From the NCBI RefSeq assembly GCF_000686905.1, contig NZ_JMLW01000004.1:62001-126000 (forward strand): a stretch of 64,000 nt of DNA, read 5' to 3'. The stretch is from Marinospirillum insulare DSM 21763. GTDB taxonomy: Bacteria > Pseudomonadota > Gammaproteobacteria > Pseudomonadales > Halomonadaceae. Each line of letters starts with the position of its first letter. Position 1 is the first letter of the stretch. Position numbers and translations under genes: made by a program. Below are positions 57,338-64,000 of the stretch, piece by piece. Below the pieces are notes generated by a model, which did no database searches, had not been told where the DNA came from, and saw only the letters and a list, made by a program, of their open reading frames with translations.

Positions 57338-58158
57338 GCAGTTCACTTAATAGAAAGCCAGTAAGCCAAAAAGGTTATTTGCTGGTAGAAAATGTAGAAC
57401 ATGATTTTGTACGCACCCAAGTTCTGCAAAACATTGGCTTTACTGTTCAAGCAGGTGAGGTTTATGCCCTCGTTGGGCCTTCTGGTTGCGGCAAAACGAC
57501 CCTACTACACTTATGTAATGGTTTGCTAGATTTGCAAGATGGCATCATTGAAAACACTTTCCAAAAAACTGCTAGCATGTTTCAACAACCACGTTTACTG
57601 CCTTGGAAAACCTGCCTAGATAACATGACCTTAGGGCTTAAAGCCAAGGGTTGGAATAAAAAAGACCGTAATCTTAAAGGCTTAAAATTGGCCAAGCTAG
57701 TTGGTTTACAACCTAGTGACTTAGAAAAATTTCCTCACCAACTTTCAGGTGGTATGCAAAGCCGCGTAGCACTGGCAAGAGTACTTTTATTAGAGCCAGA
57801 TTTACTATTGCTGGATGAACCCTTTTCAGCCTTAGATATAGGTTTAAAAACGGAGCTATATCAACTACTGCTTGAACAACAAACCCAGCAGGATTTAGCA
57901 GTCTTAATGATTACCCATGATTTAATGGAAGCCGTGCGCTTGAGTGACAACATTTTGCTGATGAAGAGTAAACCTGGGCGCATTGCAGCAAGCTTTAAGT
58001 TAACTAGACCCCCAAGCCTGCGTGACGATGCTTGGGTGTATCAAACCACGGCTGAATTATTACAGCAGCCAATAGTGCGTGAAAGTTTTGAACTACCCCC
58101 GCCAACCAGCCCCAGCCCAGTAGATTTAGCCACCCGCGAATGGAGCTATACGTGCTAA
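57334..58158 (+). CDS. ABC importer ATP-binding protein (NitT/TauT/SsuB type)
   Basis: A cytosolic ATPase of 274 residues: Walker A GPSGCGKTTLLH, Q-loop FQQPRLLPWKT, signature LSGGMQSRVALARVLL, Walker B LLLLDEPFSALD, and switch His in MITHDLMEAV. The FQQPRLLPW motif is typical of the nitrate/taurine/sulfonate subfamily. Its 3' end overlaps nnrS, which ties NnrS to the transporter operon. Confidence 0.93.
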   Translation: MSSSLNRKPVSQKGYLLVENVEHDFVRTQVLQNIGFTVQAGEVYALVGPSGCGKTTLLHLCNGLLDLQDGIIENTFQKTASMFQQPRLLPWKTCLDNMTLGLKAKGWNKKDRNLKGLKLAKLVGLQPSDLEKFPHQLSGGMQSRVALARVLLLEPDLLLLDEPFSALDIGLKTELYQLLLEQQTQQDLAVLMITHDLMEAVRLSDNILLMKSKPGRIAASFKLTRPPSLRDDAWVYQTTAELLQQPIVRESFELPPPTSPSPVDLATREWSYTC

Positions 58159-59363
58159 ACCACCCCGTTTGCTTATGCGCTTTTAGGCCATTTTTTTTAT
58201 TAAGTTTAGTCAGTGGCTTGATTAGCCTCTTTTTATGGCTAGGTTTTTTGCAAGGTTGGTGGGTACTGCCAGCAACGACTAGCGGTATTATTGTTTGGCA
58301 TGCTCATGAGTTACTGTTTGGTTTTGTTATGGCATCTTTGGCAGGTTTTATTTTAACCGCCATGCCAGAGTTTACTCGCACACCTGATGTAAGGCGGCAA
58401 ATATTTCTTGGCCTAGCTGTCCTTTGGGTTTTAGGTCGCATAACTTTTTGGGCAAGTGGCTGGCTAGGTATTGTGCCAACTGCTATCACCAATGTAGGTT
58501 TTAGCCTAGGTTTATGGCTGTATTTACAACCACGTTTATTAGTTAACCCTTTGCGTCGTCAGTGGCTTTTTTCGATGGGTTTAGCTGGCATGGCAGGCAT
58601 TAGCATTGGTTTTTATAGCGACCTATTAAGAGACCTTTACCCTATGCGTTGGTTACATGCAGGTATTGGCATGATGATGGCATTAATTGTTATTACTGCC
58701 AGCCGCATTGCCATGCGTATAGTGAATGAGTCGATTGAAGCTTTACCAATTAATAAAGATGAAAATGACCAAGACCTACCCGATGAATACCGCAGCACCC
58801 CACCACGCCGTAACCTAGCCGTTTTTTGTATTCTACTTTACACCGCAACGCATTTTATTTGGCCACAAGCCAGTGTGAATGGCTGGTTAGCTTTGGCTGC
58901 TGCTGCCAGTGTATTTAATGTTTTAAATGACTGGCACGTTGGCAGAGCCTTGTTTAGCCGTTGGCCTTTGCAGTTTTATGCCGTTTATTGGTTTATGGCT
59001 GTAGGTTATATTGTATTAGGCTTACAGCACCTAGGTATGCCTATTCCTGCCAGCAGCGGTTGGCATTTATTATCTATAGGCGGTATGAGCTTATCGGTTT
59101 TTTCTGTTTTATGCATTTCAGGAAGAACCCACAGCGGACACCAACTAGACGAGCGCAACTGGGTAAACTTGGTTACTTGTTTAATTATTATTGCTGCTAT
59201 TAGTCGCGCTTTGGCAGGTTGGCTAGACTTACCCCTTAACCTGCTTTACCTAATTAGCGGCAGCACTTGGCTAGCAGCTTTTTCTATTACGCTTTATTAT
59301 TTAGCCCCCGTGTTTTTAAAACCCAGACCAGACGGTGGCAAAGGGTGCGAAGAACCTTTGTAG
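58152..59363 (+). CDS. nnrS: NnrS-family membrane haem protein
   Basis: A polytopic membrane protein of 403 residues with about 12 helices, of the NnrS family: FRPFFLLSLVSGLISLFLW, IIVWHAHELLFGFVMASLAGF (cited in part), MPEFTRTP, LHAGIGMMMALIVITASRI and ISGRTHSGHQ. NnrS of Rhodobacter and Vibrio is a haem- and copper-containing protein that protects against nitric oxide and nitrosative stress. I prefer GTG at 58152 (GGAG 6 bases upstream) over the ATG at 58140. Usually NnrS is under NNR/NsrR control; here it ends a TonB-ABC operon. Confidence 0.9.
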   Translation: MLNHPVCLCAFRPFFLLSLVSGLISLFLWLGFLQGWWVLPATTSGIIVWHAHELLFGFVMASLAGFILTAMPEFTRTPDVRRQIFLGLAVLWVLGRITFWASGWLGIVPTAITNVGFSLGLWLYLQPRLLVNPLRRQWLFSMGLAGMAGISIGFYSDLLRDLYPMRWLHAGIGMMMALIVITASRIAMRIVNESIEALPINKDENDQDLPDEYRSTPPRRNLAVFCILLYTATHFIWPQASVNGWLALAAAASVFNVLNDWHVGRALFSRWPLQFYAVYWFMAVGYIVLGLQHLGMPIPASSGWHLLSIGGMSLSVFSVLCISGRTHSGHQLDERNWVNLVTCLIIIAAISRALAGWLDLPLNLLYLISGSTWLAAFSITLYYLAPVFLKPRPDGGKGCEEPL

Positions 59364-59401
59364 CCTTTACTATCTAGAACCCCTTAACTTTGTGAGGTCT
59401 T

Positions 59402-59851
59402 ATGACACCACCCCTAGTTTGGATTATTTTAGGTCTATTTCTGATTCTTACCGAATTAGTTGCTACCAGCATTATTGCGGTGTTTTTAGGTATCGGTGCT
59501 TTAGTGACAGGTAGTTTGCTTTACCTAGAAGTTATTACTACCCCGGCTGTACAGTTACTAACTTTTAGTGCCGTTAGCCTGCTGAGTTTATTAGTGGCTC
59601 GCCGTCGCCTTAAAACATTTTTTGTTGGCAGTACCATTGAAAAAAACCAACACTCAGACTTTTTACAACAAGCCCTAGGCCAACGTGTAAAAGTTGTTAC
59701 CAGCTTTGAGCAGGGAGCAGGTCGGGTTGAACTAAATGGCGTACAATGGTCAGCTTATAGTGAAGAAGCACTACAAAAAGGTGATACAGCCTGGGTTATT
59801 TATAACGAAGGCATAGAGCTGCATGTTGCTAGCCAACCCAATACCCTTTAG
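59402..59851 (+). CDS. NfeD-family membrane protein
   Basis: A 149-residue short NfeD (YbbK-type) protein: two to three helices in the first 70 residues (LVWIILGLFLILTELVATSI, LLSLLVARRRL) and a soluble OB-fold domain (GQRVKVVTSFEQGAGRVELNGVQWSA). These proteins are partners of SPFH/stomatin proteins in membrane microdomains. GAGG precedes the ATG. The SPFH gene follows 27 bases later. Confidence 0.92.
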   Translation: MTPPLVWIILGLFLILTELVATSIIAVFLGIGALVTGSLLYLEVITTPAVQLLTFSAVSLLSLLVARRRLKTFFVGSTIEKNQHSDFLQQALGQRVKVVTSFEQGAGRVELNGVQWSAYSEEALQKGDTAWVIYNEGIELHVASQPNTL

Positions 59852-59878
59852 TTCAATAAGGTTTAACAAGGAGTTTTT

Positions 59879-60808
59879 ATGAGTTTCGATTTTGGTACTA
59901 TTTTAGCCTTGGGTGTTGCACTTTTTGTCATTATCACCCTTTTTAAAACAGCACGCATTGTTCCACAACGTAGTAATTTTGTAGTCGAAAGACTAGGTAA
60001 ATACAGTCGCACTTTAGATTCAGGTTTTCACATTTTAGTCCCTTTCCTTGACAAGGTAGCCTACCAACACACGCTAAAAGAAGAAGTGATTGATGTAGAG
60101 CGTCAGGCTTGTGTTACTAAAGACAATATTCAAGTCGGCATTAATGGTGTGATGTACATTCAAGTGATTGATGCACATAAGGCTAGTTACGGTATTAACA
60201 ACTACCGTTATGCTGCCTCCCAGCTAGCACAAACCACCATGCGCTCAGTTATAGGTCAAACCGATTTAGATAAAACCTTTGAAGAACGCAGCAAAATTAA
60301 CGAAGAAGTGGTTAGAGCGCTCGATGAAGCCGCTGCGCCTTGGGGTATTAAAGTTTTACGTTATGAAATTTCTGATATTGAACTACCTGGCAGCATTAAA
60401 GATGCCCTAGAACAGCAAATGCGCGCAGAGCGTGAAAGACGTGCAGCGATTGCTAAGTCTGAAGGTGAGCGTCAATCCATGATTAACGTTTCTGAGGGTC
60501 ACAAGCAAGAAGTGATCAATATGTCTCAAGCGGAAAAACAGAAACAAATAAACGAAGCTGAAGGTCGAGCTAAAGAAATTGAGCTAATTGCCAGTGCAAC
60601 AGCAGAAGGCCTACAAAAAATTGCTCTAGCCATTAAAGAAGAAGGCGGGCATGAAGCAATGAACCTGCGTATAGCCGAGCAGTATGTAAAAGAGTTTGGT
60701 AATCTTGCTAAAACTAACAACACCATGATTATCCCAGCTGAACTTTCCAGCGTAGGCGGTGCAGTGGCTGGCTTAACCGAAATGCTAAAAACTAAGAATA
60801 TTAAGTAA
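59879..60808 (+). CDS. SPFH/Band-7 stomatin-like protein (QmcA type)
   Basis: A 309-residue membrane-anchored SPFH protein: one N-terminal helix (about 7-22), then IVPQRSNFVVERLGKYSRTL, the Band-7 core (YQHTLKEEVIDVERQACVTK, RSVIGQTDLDKTFEERSKIN) and a long helical coil rich in Ala and Glu (ERRAAIAKSEGERQSMINVS). It assembles large rings in the membrane and guards membrane proteins or proteases such as FtsH. AAGGAG stands 6 bases before the ATG. It is paired with the NfeD gene. Confidence 0.93.
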   Translation: MSFDFGTILALGVALFVIITLFKTARIVPQRSNFVVERLGKYSRTLDSGFHILVPFLDKVAYQHTLKEEVIDVERQACVTKDNIQVGINGVMYIQVIDAHKASYGINNYRYAASQLAQTTMRSVIGQTDLDKTFEERSKINEEVVRALDEAAAPWGIKVLRYEISDIELPGSIKDALEQQMRAERERRAAIAKSEGERQSMINVSEGHKQEVINMSQAEKQKQINEAEGRAKEIELIASATAEGLQKIALAIKEEGGHEAMNLRIAEQYVKEFGNLAKTNNTMIIPAELSSVGGAVAGLTEMLKTKNIK

Positions 60809-60811
60809 ACC

Positions 60812-62710
60812 ATGACCCAATATGATGCGCGTGCCATAGAGGTATTAACCGGCCTAGACCCAGTTCGTAAACGTCCAGGCATGTACACAGATACCACTCG
60901 CCCTAACCACCTTGCCCAAGAAGTAATCGACAATAGTGTTGATGAAGCTTTAGCAGGCCATGCAGACCTAATAACAGTAACACTCCATGCTGATAACTCA
61001 CTTAGCGTAATGGATAACGGTCGTGGAATGCCTATCGATATTCACCCTGAACACGGTGTTTCAGGTGTGGAGCTTATTCTTACTCAGCTTCACGCTGGGG
61101 GTAAATTCTCTAATAGTAACTATGAGTTCTCGGGTGGTTTACACGGGGTGGGTGTTTCAGTTGTTAACGCCCTATCAGAAAACCTAGAAGTCACCATTAA
61201 GCGTGATGCAAAAATAAGCCGCATTACCTTTGCTAAGGGTGAAAAAACCAGTGAGCTTGAAGTCATAGGCAAGTGCGCTAAAAAAGAAACAGGAACAGAA
61301 GTAAAGTTTACTGCTGAAGCCAAATACTTTGATAGCTCACGTTATGCTGTAAACCCCTTAAAGCACCTACTCAGAGCTAAAGCAGTTCTTTGCCCAGGTT
61401 TAAGGGTTGTGTTTATTAACGAGCAAGAAAAAGACCCAGAAACAGGCACTAGCCAAACTATAGAATGGTGCTATAGCGAGGGTTTGAGCGACTATTTACA
61501 ACAGGCTTGCCAAGGTTATGAAACACTGCCGAGTACAGCCTTTCAGGGTAGTTTTAAAGCTAAGCAAGAAGCGGTTGATTGGGCAGTTGTTTGGTTTCCT
61601 GAGGGCGGCGAGCTAACCCAAGAAAGCTACGTTAACTTAATACCTACCGCACAAGGTGGTACCCACGTTAATGGTTTGCGCAGTGGTTTATTAGATGCCC
61701 TGCGCGATTTTTGTGAATACCGCAACTTGTTACCTAGAGGCGTAAAGCTAGCACCCGAAGATTTATGGCATGACTGTAGCTATGTTTTGTCGTTAAAAAT
61801 GCAAGATGCTCAGTTTTCTGGTCAAACCAAAGAGCGTTTATCTTCACGCCAAAGTGCCACTTTTATTAGTGGTGTAGTTAAAGATGCCTTCTCACTCTGG
61901 CTAAACCAACACACGCTAGATGCAGAACGGTTAGCTGAACTGGTGTTAAGCCGCACTAACCAACGCTTGAGAGCGGCTAAAAAAGTAGTGCGTAAAAAAG
62001 TTACCCAAGGCCCTGCGCTTCCGGGTAAGTTAGCTGACTGTACCGGGCCAGACACAGCACGCAGTGAGTTATTTTTAGTCGAAGGGGATTCAGCAGGTGG
62101 CTCTGCTAAGCAGGCTAGGGATAGAACTTTTCAAGCCATTTTACCTTTACGCGGCAAAATTCTTAATACGTGGGAAGTTGAGTCATCAGAAATTCTTGGC
62201 TCACAAGAAGTTCACGACATTGCTGTTGCAGTAGGTATAGACCCAGGCTCAGAAGATTTAAGTGGTTTACGCTATGGTAAAATTTGTATTCTTGCCGATG
62301 CTGACTCAGATGGTTTGCACATAGCTACGCTCATCTGTGCTTTATTCTTGCGCCACTTCCCTGCATTGGTAGATAAAGGTCATGTTTTTGTAGCCATGCC
62401 ACCCCTCTACCGTATTGATTGCGGTAAAGAAGTTTTTTATGCGTTAGATGAAAGTGAAAAAGATGCTGTCTTGGATCGTTTAAGTGGTCGCAAAGCTAAA
62501 ATAAACGTGCAACGCTTTAAAGGCTTGGGTGAAATGAACCCTTCGCAACTACGCGAAACAACTATGGCACCAGAAACACGCCGCTTAGTGCAACTAGTAC
62601 GTGAAGATGATGACCAAGCCATGGAACTGCTCGATATGCTTTTAGCTAAAAAGCGTTCGCCTGATCGTAAAAACTGGTTGGAATCTAAAGGCAATTTAGC
62701 TGAGGTGTAA
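60812..62710 (+). CDS. parE: DNA topoisomerase IV subunit B
   Basis: The ATPase subunit of topoisomerase IV, which unlinks daughter chromosomes. GHKL ATP site: VIDNSVDEALAGHAD, MDNGRGMPIDIHPE and GGLHGVGVSVVNALS. TOPRIM domain: LVEGDSAGGSAKQARD and ADADSDGLHIATL. The C-terminal RFKGLGEMNPSQLRETTM follows. The length of 632 is typical of ParE. It begins 3 bases after the SPFH gene. The partner parC is not in the window. Confidence 0.98.
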   Translation: MTQYDARAIEVLTGLDPVRKRPGMYTDTTRPNHLAQEVIDNSVDEALAGHADLITVTLHADNSLSVMDNGRGMPIDIHPEHGVSGVELILTQLHAGGKFSNSNYEFSGGLHGVGVSVVNALSENLEVTIKRDAKISRITFAKGEKTSELEVIGKCAKKETGTEVKFTAEAKYFDSSRYAVNPLKHLLRAKAVLCPGLRVVFINEQEKDPETGTSQTIEWCYSEGLSDYLQQACQGYETLPSTAFQGSFKAKQEAVDWAVVWFPEGGELTQESYVNLIPTAQGGTHVNGLRSGLLDALRDFCEYRNLLPRGVKLAPEDLWHDCSYVLSLKMQDAQFSGQTKERLSSRQSATFISGVVKDAFSLWLNQHTLDAERLAELVLSRTNQRLRAAKKVVRKKVTQGPALPGKLADCTGPDTARSELFLVEGDSAGGSAKQARDRTFQAILPLRGKILNTWEVESSEILGSQEVHDIAVAVGIDPGSEDLSGLRYGKICILADADSDGLHIATLICALFLRHFPALVDKGHVFVAMPPLYRIDCGKEVFYALDESEKDAVLDRLSGRKAKINVQRFKGLGEMNPSQLRETTMAPETRRLVQLVREDDDQAMELLDMLLAKKRSPDRKNWLESKGNLAEV

Positions 62711-62719
62711 GCCTCAGCT
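62698..62719 (+). terminator. Hairpin spanning the parE stop codon
   Basis: AGCTGAGG (62698-62705) pairs perfectly with CCTCAGCT (62712-62719), with the TAA stop in the 6-base loop. The following GTTTACTTCATT is only weakly T-rich, so terminator function is uncertain. The next gene is convergent. Confidence 0.4.
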
Positions 62720-62729
62720 GTTTACTTCA

Positions 62730-63905
62730 TTAACTTTGCTGCTCTTCTTCTAGTTCGTCAAGCAAGCCATCCATTGCATCATCGCCTACCTCTGCTTCGG
62801 GTGGCTCTTCTTCAGTTAGTTCTTCTTCTGAGACCAGCTCTTCTTCTGAGACCAGCTCTTCAGGCGAATCAGCTAATTCTTGCGATTCTGCTTCCTCAAA
62901 AGCACCCTCAACTTCTTCTAAGCCTTCAGCTTCTGGAGCTAAGCTTTCATCTTCTAGTGGTAAATTTTCATCTAGGAGTGCAGCTTCTTCTAAATGCTCT
63001 TCAGGCTCTTCAGGCTCTTCACTCTCTAGCTGGGTTTTAGCTTTTTTCTTAGCTAGGGCTGCTAACTTCTGTTTCTTTTGCTTTTCTAAATTGAGCTGTC
63101 TTTCACGCTGTTTTTGTATGAGTTCTAGGGTTTCTTTACCTGGTTTAATGTCTCTGCCTTTAATGATTTTTACAGGCAAAGTGCTTTGAGCACGAATAAT
63201 TCCTGGGCGGCCAGTAGTTGCAGGTACGCTCACTTGGTTAGATGTTTGCTCATCAGCATCTGGGTAGCTACTTCGATCAATTTCATTACCCATTAAAAAG
63301 TTTGCGACAGCGTACATATCTGACTGAGATATTTTAAAAGTATCTAAACCACCGTACATTTGAAATTCACGCTTTTTATAAGCCACAAAAGTACGGTTAA
63401 TGCTTTGTGTTAAGGCTTCTACAAAAATAATGTTTGACTGGTTTATACCTGTGCCAATAATGCTACTTTTTAGTGCCTGAATAAATAGCACATCAATGGG
63501 CATATTTTCAAAGGTACGCTGACTACCCTTGCTACGAGTTAAGAGCACATCTAGGTTTTCGGTTAATCTTTCGCGCAGCTTTTTACTAACGTGCTTGTAA
63601 AGGTCAACCGGGTTTTGCATCGCAATTTCACGACCTTTAACATTACGACTCCAGTCGCCTCGGTAATTAACCTCAATTTTACCGTAAATAGCACGACTAC
63701 TAACCAAAGTAATTCCGTAACTATGTATAACAACCTGATCAACATTAATGGTGCGATCTTCATCGAAGGGCATGCGTATATCATTTAGCAGCAACACATC
63801 TTCGTTATTTTTAAACGCATTACGCAGGCGCGTTGCAGCTTCTGCACAAGTTTCTTCAGAGCGAGAATCAGCATCTGGGCGGTGTACATAGTCTTTTAAA
63901 ATCAT
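62730..63905 (-). CDS. NERD-like domain protein with acidic repetitive tail
   Basis: A 391-residue protein, no signal peptide. Residues about 20-130 resemble a nuclease-related (NERD) domain: VLLLNDIRMPFDE, INVDQVVIHSYGITLVSSR, GKIEV. The expected E-x-K after the ID motif is replaced by Ser69-x-Arg71, so nuclease activity is doubtful. A basic coiled segment (about 270-300) and a Glu-rich tail of about 95 residues follow. The ATG at 63905 has GGAG 7 bases upstream; the frame extends further to a TTG. The cellular role is unknown. Confidence 0.7.
   Translation of the reverse strand: MILKDYVHRPDADSRSEETCAEAATRLRNAFKNNEDVLLLNDIRMPFDEDRTINVDQVVIHSYGITLVSSRAIYGKIEVNYRGDWSRNVKGREIAMQNPVDLYKHVSKKLRERLTENLDVLLTRSKGSQRTFENMPIDVLFIQALKSSIIGTGINQSNIIFVEALTQSINRTFVAYKKREFQMYGGLDTFKISQSDMYAVANFLMGNEIDRSSYPDADEQTSNQVSVPATTGRPGIIRAQSTLPVKIIKGRDIKPGKETLELIQKQRERQLNLEKQKKQKLAALAKKKAKTQLESEEPEEPEEHLEEAALLDENLPLEDESLAPEAEGLEEVEGAFEEAESQELADSPEELVSEEELVSEEELTEEEPPEAEVGDDAMDGLLDELEEEQQS
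62823..62858. repeat. 18-bp perfect tandem repeat in the acidic tail
   Basis: Two identical 18-base units (62823-62840 and 62841-62858) encode the repeated E-L-V-S-E-E pattern of the NERD-like protein. Because the unit is a multiple of three, gain or loss would keep the frame. Confidence 0.9.
62996..63020. repeat. 9-bp tandem repeat in the acidic tail
   Basis: GCTCTTCAG occurs twice in full (62996-63004 and 63005-63013) and once in part (63014-63020), encoding the E-E-P repeats in the same protein. Confidence 0.85.
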
Positions 63906-64000
63906 TACAAGTCTCCCTGACTGCAGGTTTAGCAACCAAAATTAAACTGATTATAACCAGTGACCTAGCTAACCGATAGCCACTGCAACACAAGGAAACA

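Overview
The window reads as chromosomal core DNA of a gammaproteobacterium, most like the marine Oceanospirillales/Marinospirillum group. The evidence is the order of conserved clusters: proA-nadD-rsfS-rlmH-mrdA-rodA-mltB-rlpA-dacA-ybeD-lipB-lipA, rpoE-rseA-rseC-mucD-lepA-lepB-rnc-era-recO-pdxJ, ihfB-lapA-lapB, and fxsA-groES-groEL. The species assignment is an inference. Base composition looks moderate by eye. Genes are packed tightly, with many ATGA/TAATG overlaps and several GTG or TTG starts. No rRNA, tRNA, CRISPR array, insertion sequence or prophage was seen. No gene-free stretch exceeds about 300 bases.

Layout. Positions 1-3.1 kb: the tail of a cation-diffusion-facilitator exporter, glyoxalase I and a chemotaxis receptor. 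3.3-14.2 kb: a long leftward run for lipoate synthesis, cell elongation and peptidoglycan work (DacA, RlpA, MltB, RodA, PBP2), ribosome maturation (RlmH, RsfS), NAD synthesis and proline synthesis. 14.2-16.3 kb: a structured leader and two tandem membrane proteins with degenerate GGDEF domains. 16.3-26.3 kb: UbiX, Mpl, a pyrophosphate-type phosphofructokinase, AcpS, YajQ, RfaH, PanE, a large unrecognised membrane protein, AmpG and PdxJ. Mpl and AmpG both serve muropeptide recycling.

26.3-34.7 kb: RecO, Era, RNase III, signal peptidase, LepA, then the sigma-E envelope-stress operon (mucD, rseC, rseA, rpoE), which lacks rseB. 34.9-39.9 kb: NadB, YgfX/SdhE (flavinylation), IhfB, LapA/LapB (lipopolysaccharide control) and PyrF. 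40-44 kb: a small ComEA-like DNA-binding protein, a short-chain dehydrogenase, FxsA and GroES/GroEL behind a near-perfect sigma-32 promoter.

44-51.5 kb is a haem-uptake island: HmuV/U/T importer, HmuS-type cytoplasmic haem protein, a divergent TonB receptor and a HmuY-like lipoprotein, with Fur-box-like sequence between the divergent arms. 51.5-59.4 kb holds a glutaredoxin-like protein, a di-haem cytochrome c peroxidase, and an operon of TonB receptor, NitT/TauT-type ABC importer and NnrS. This is the most promising candidate for an undescribed uptake system linked to haem/metal or nitric-oxide physiology. 59.4-63.9 kb: NfeD and SPFH membrane proteins, ParE, and a protein with an apparently inactivated NERD domain and a repetitive acidic tail.
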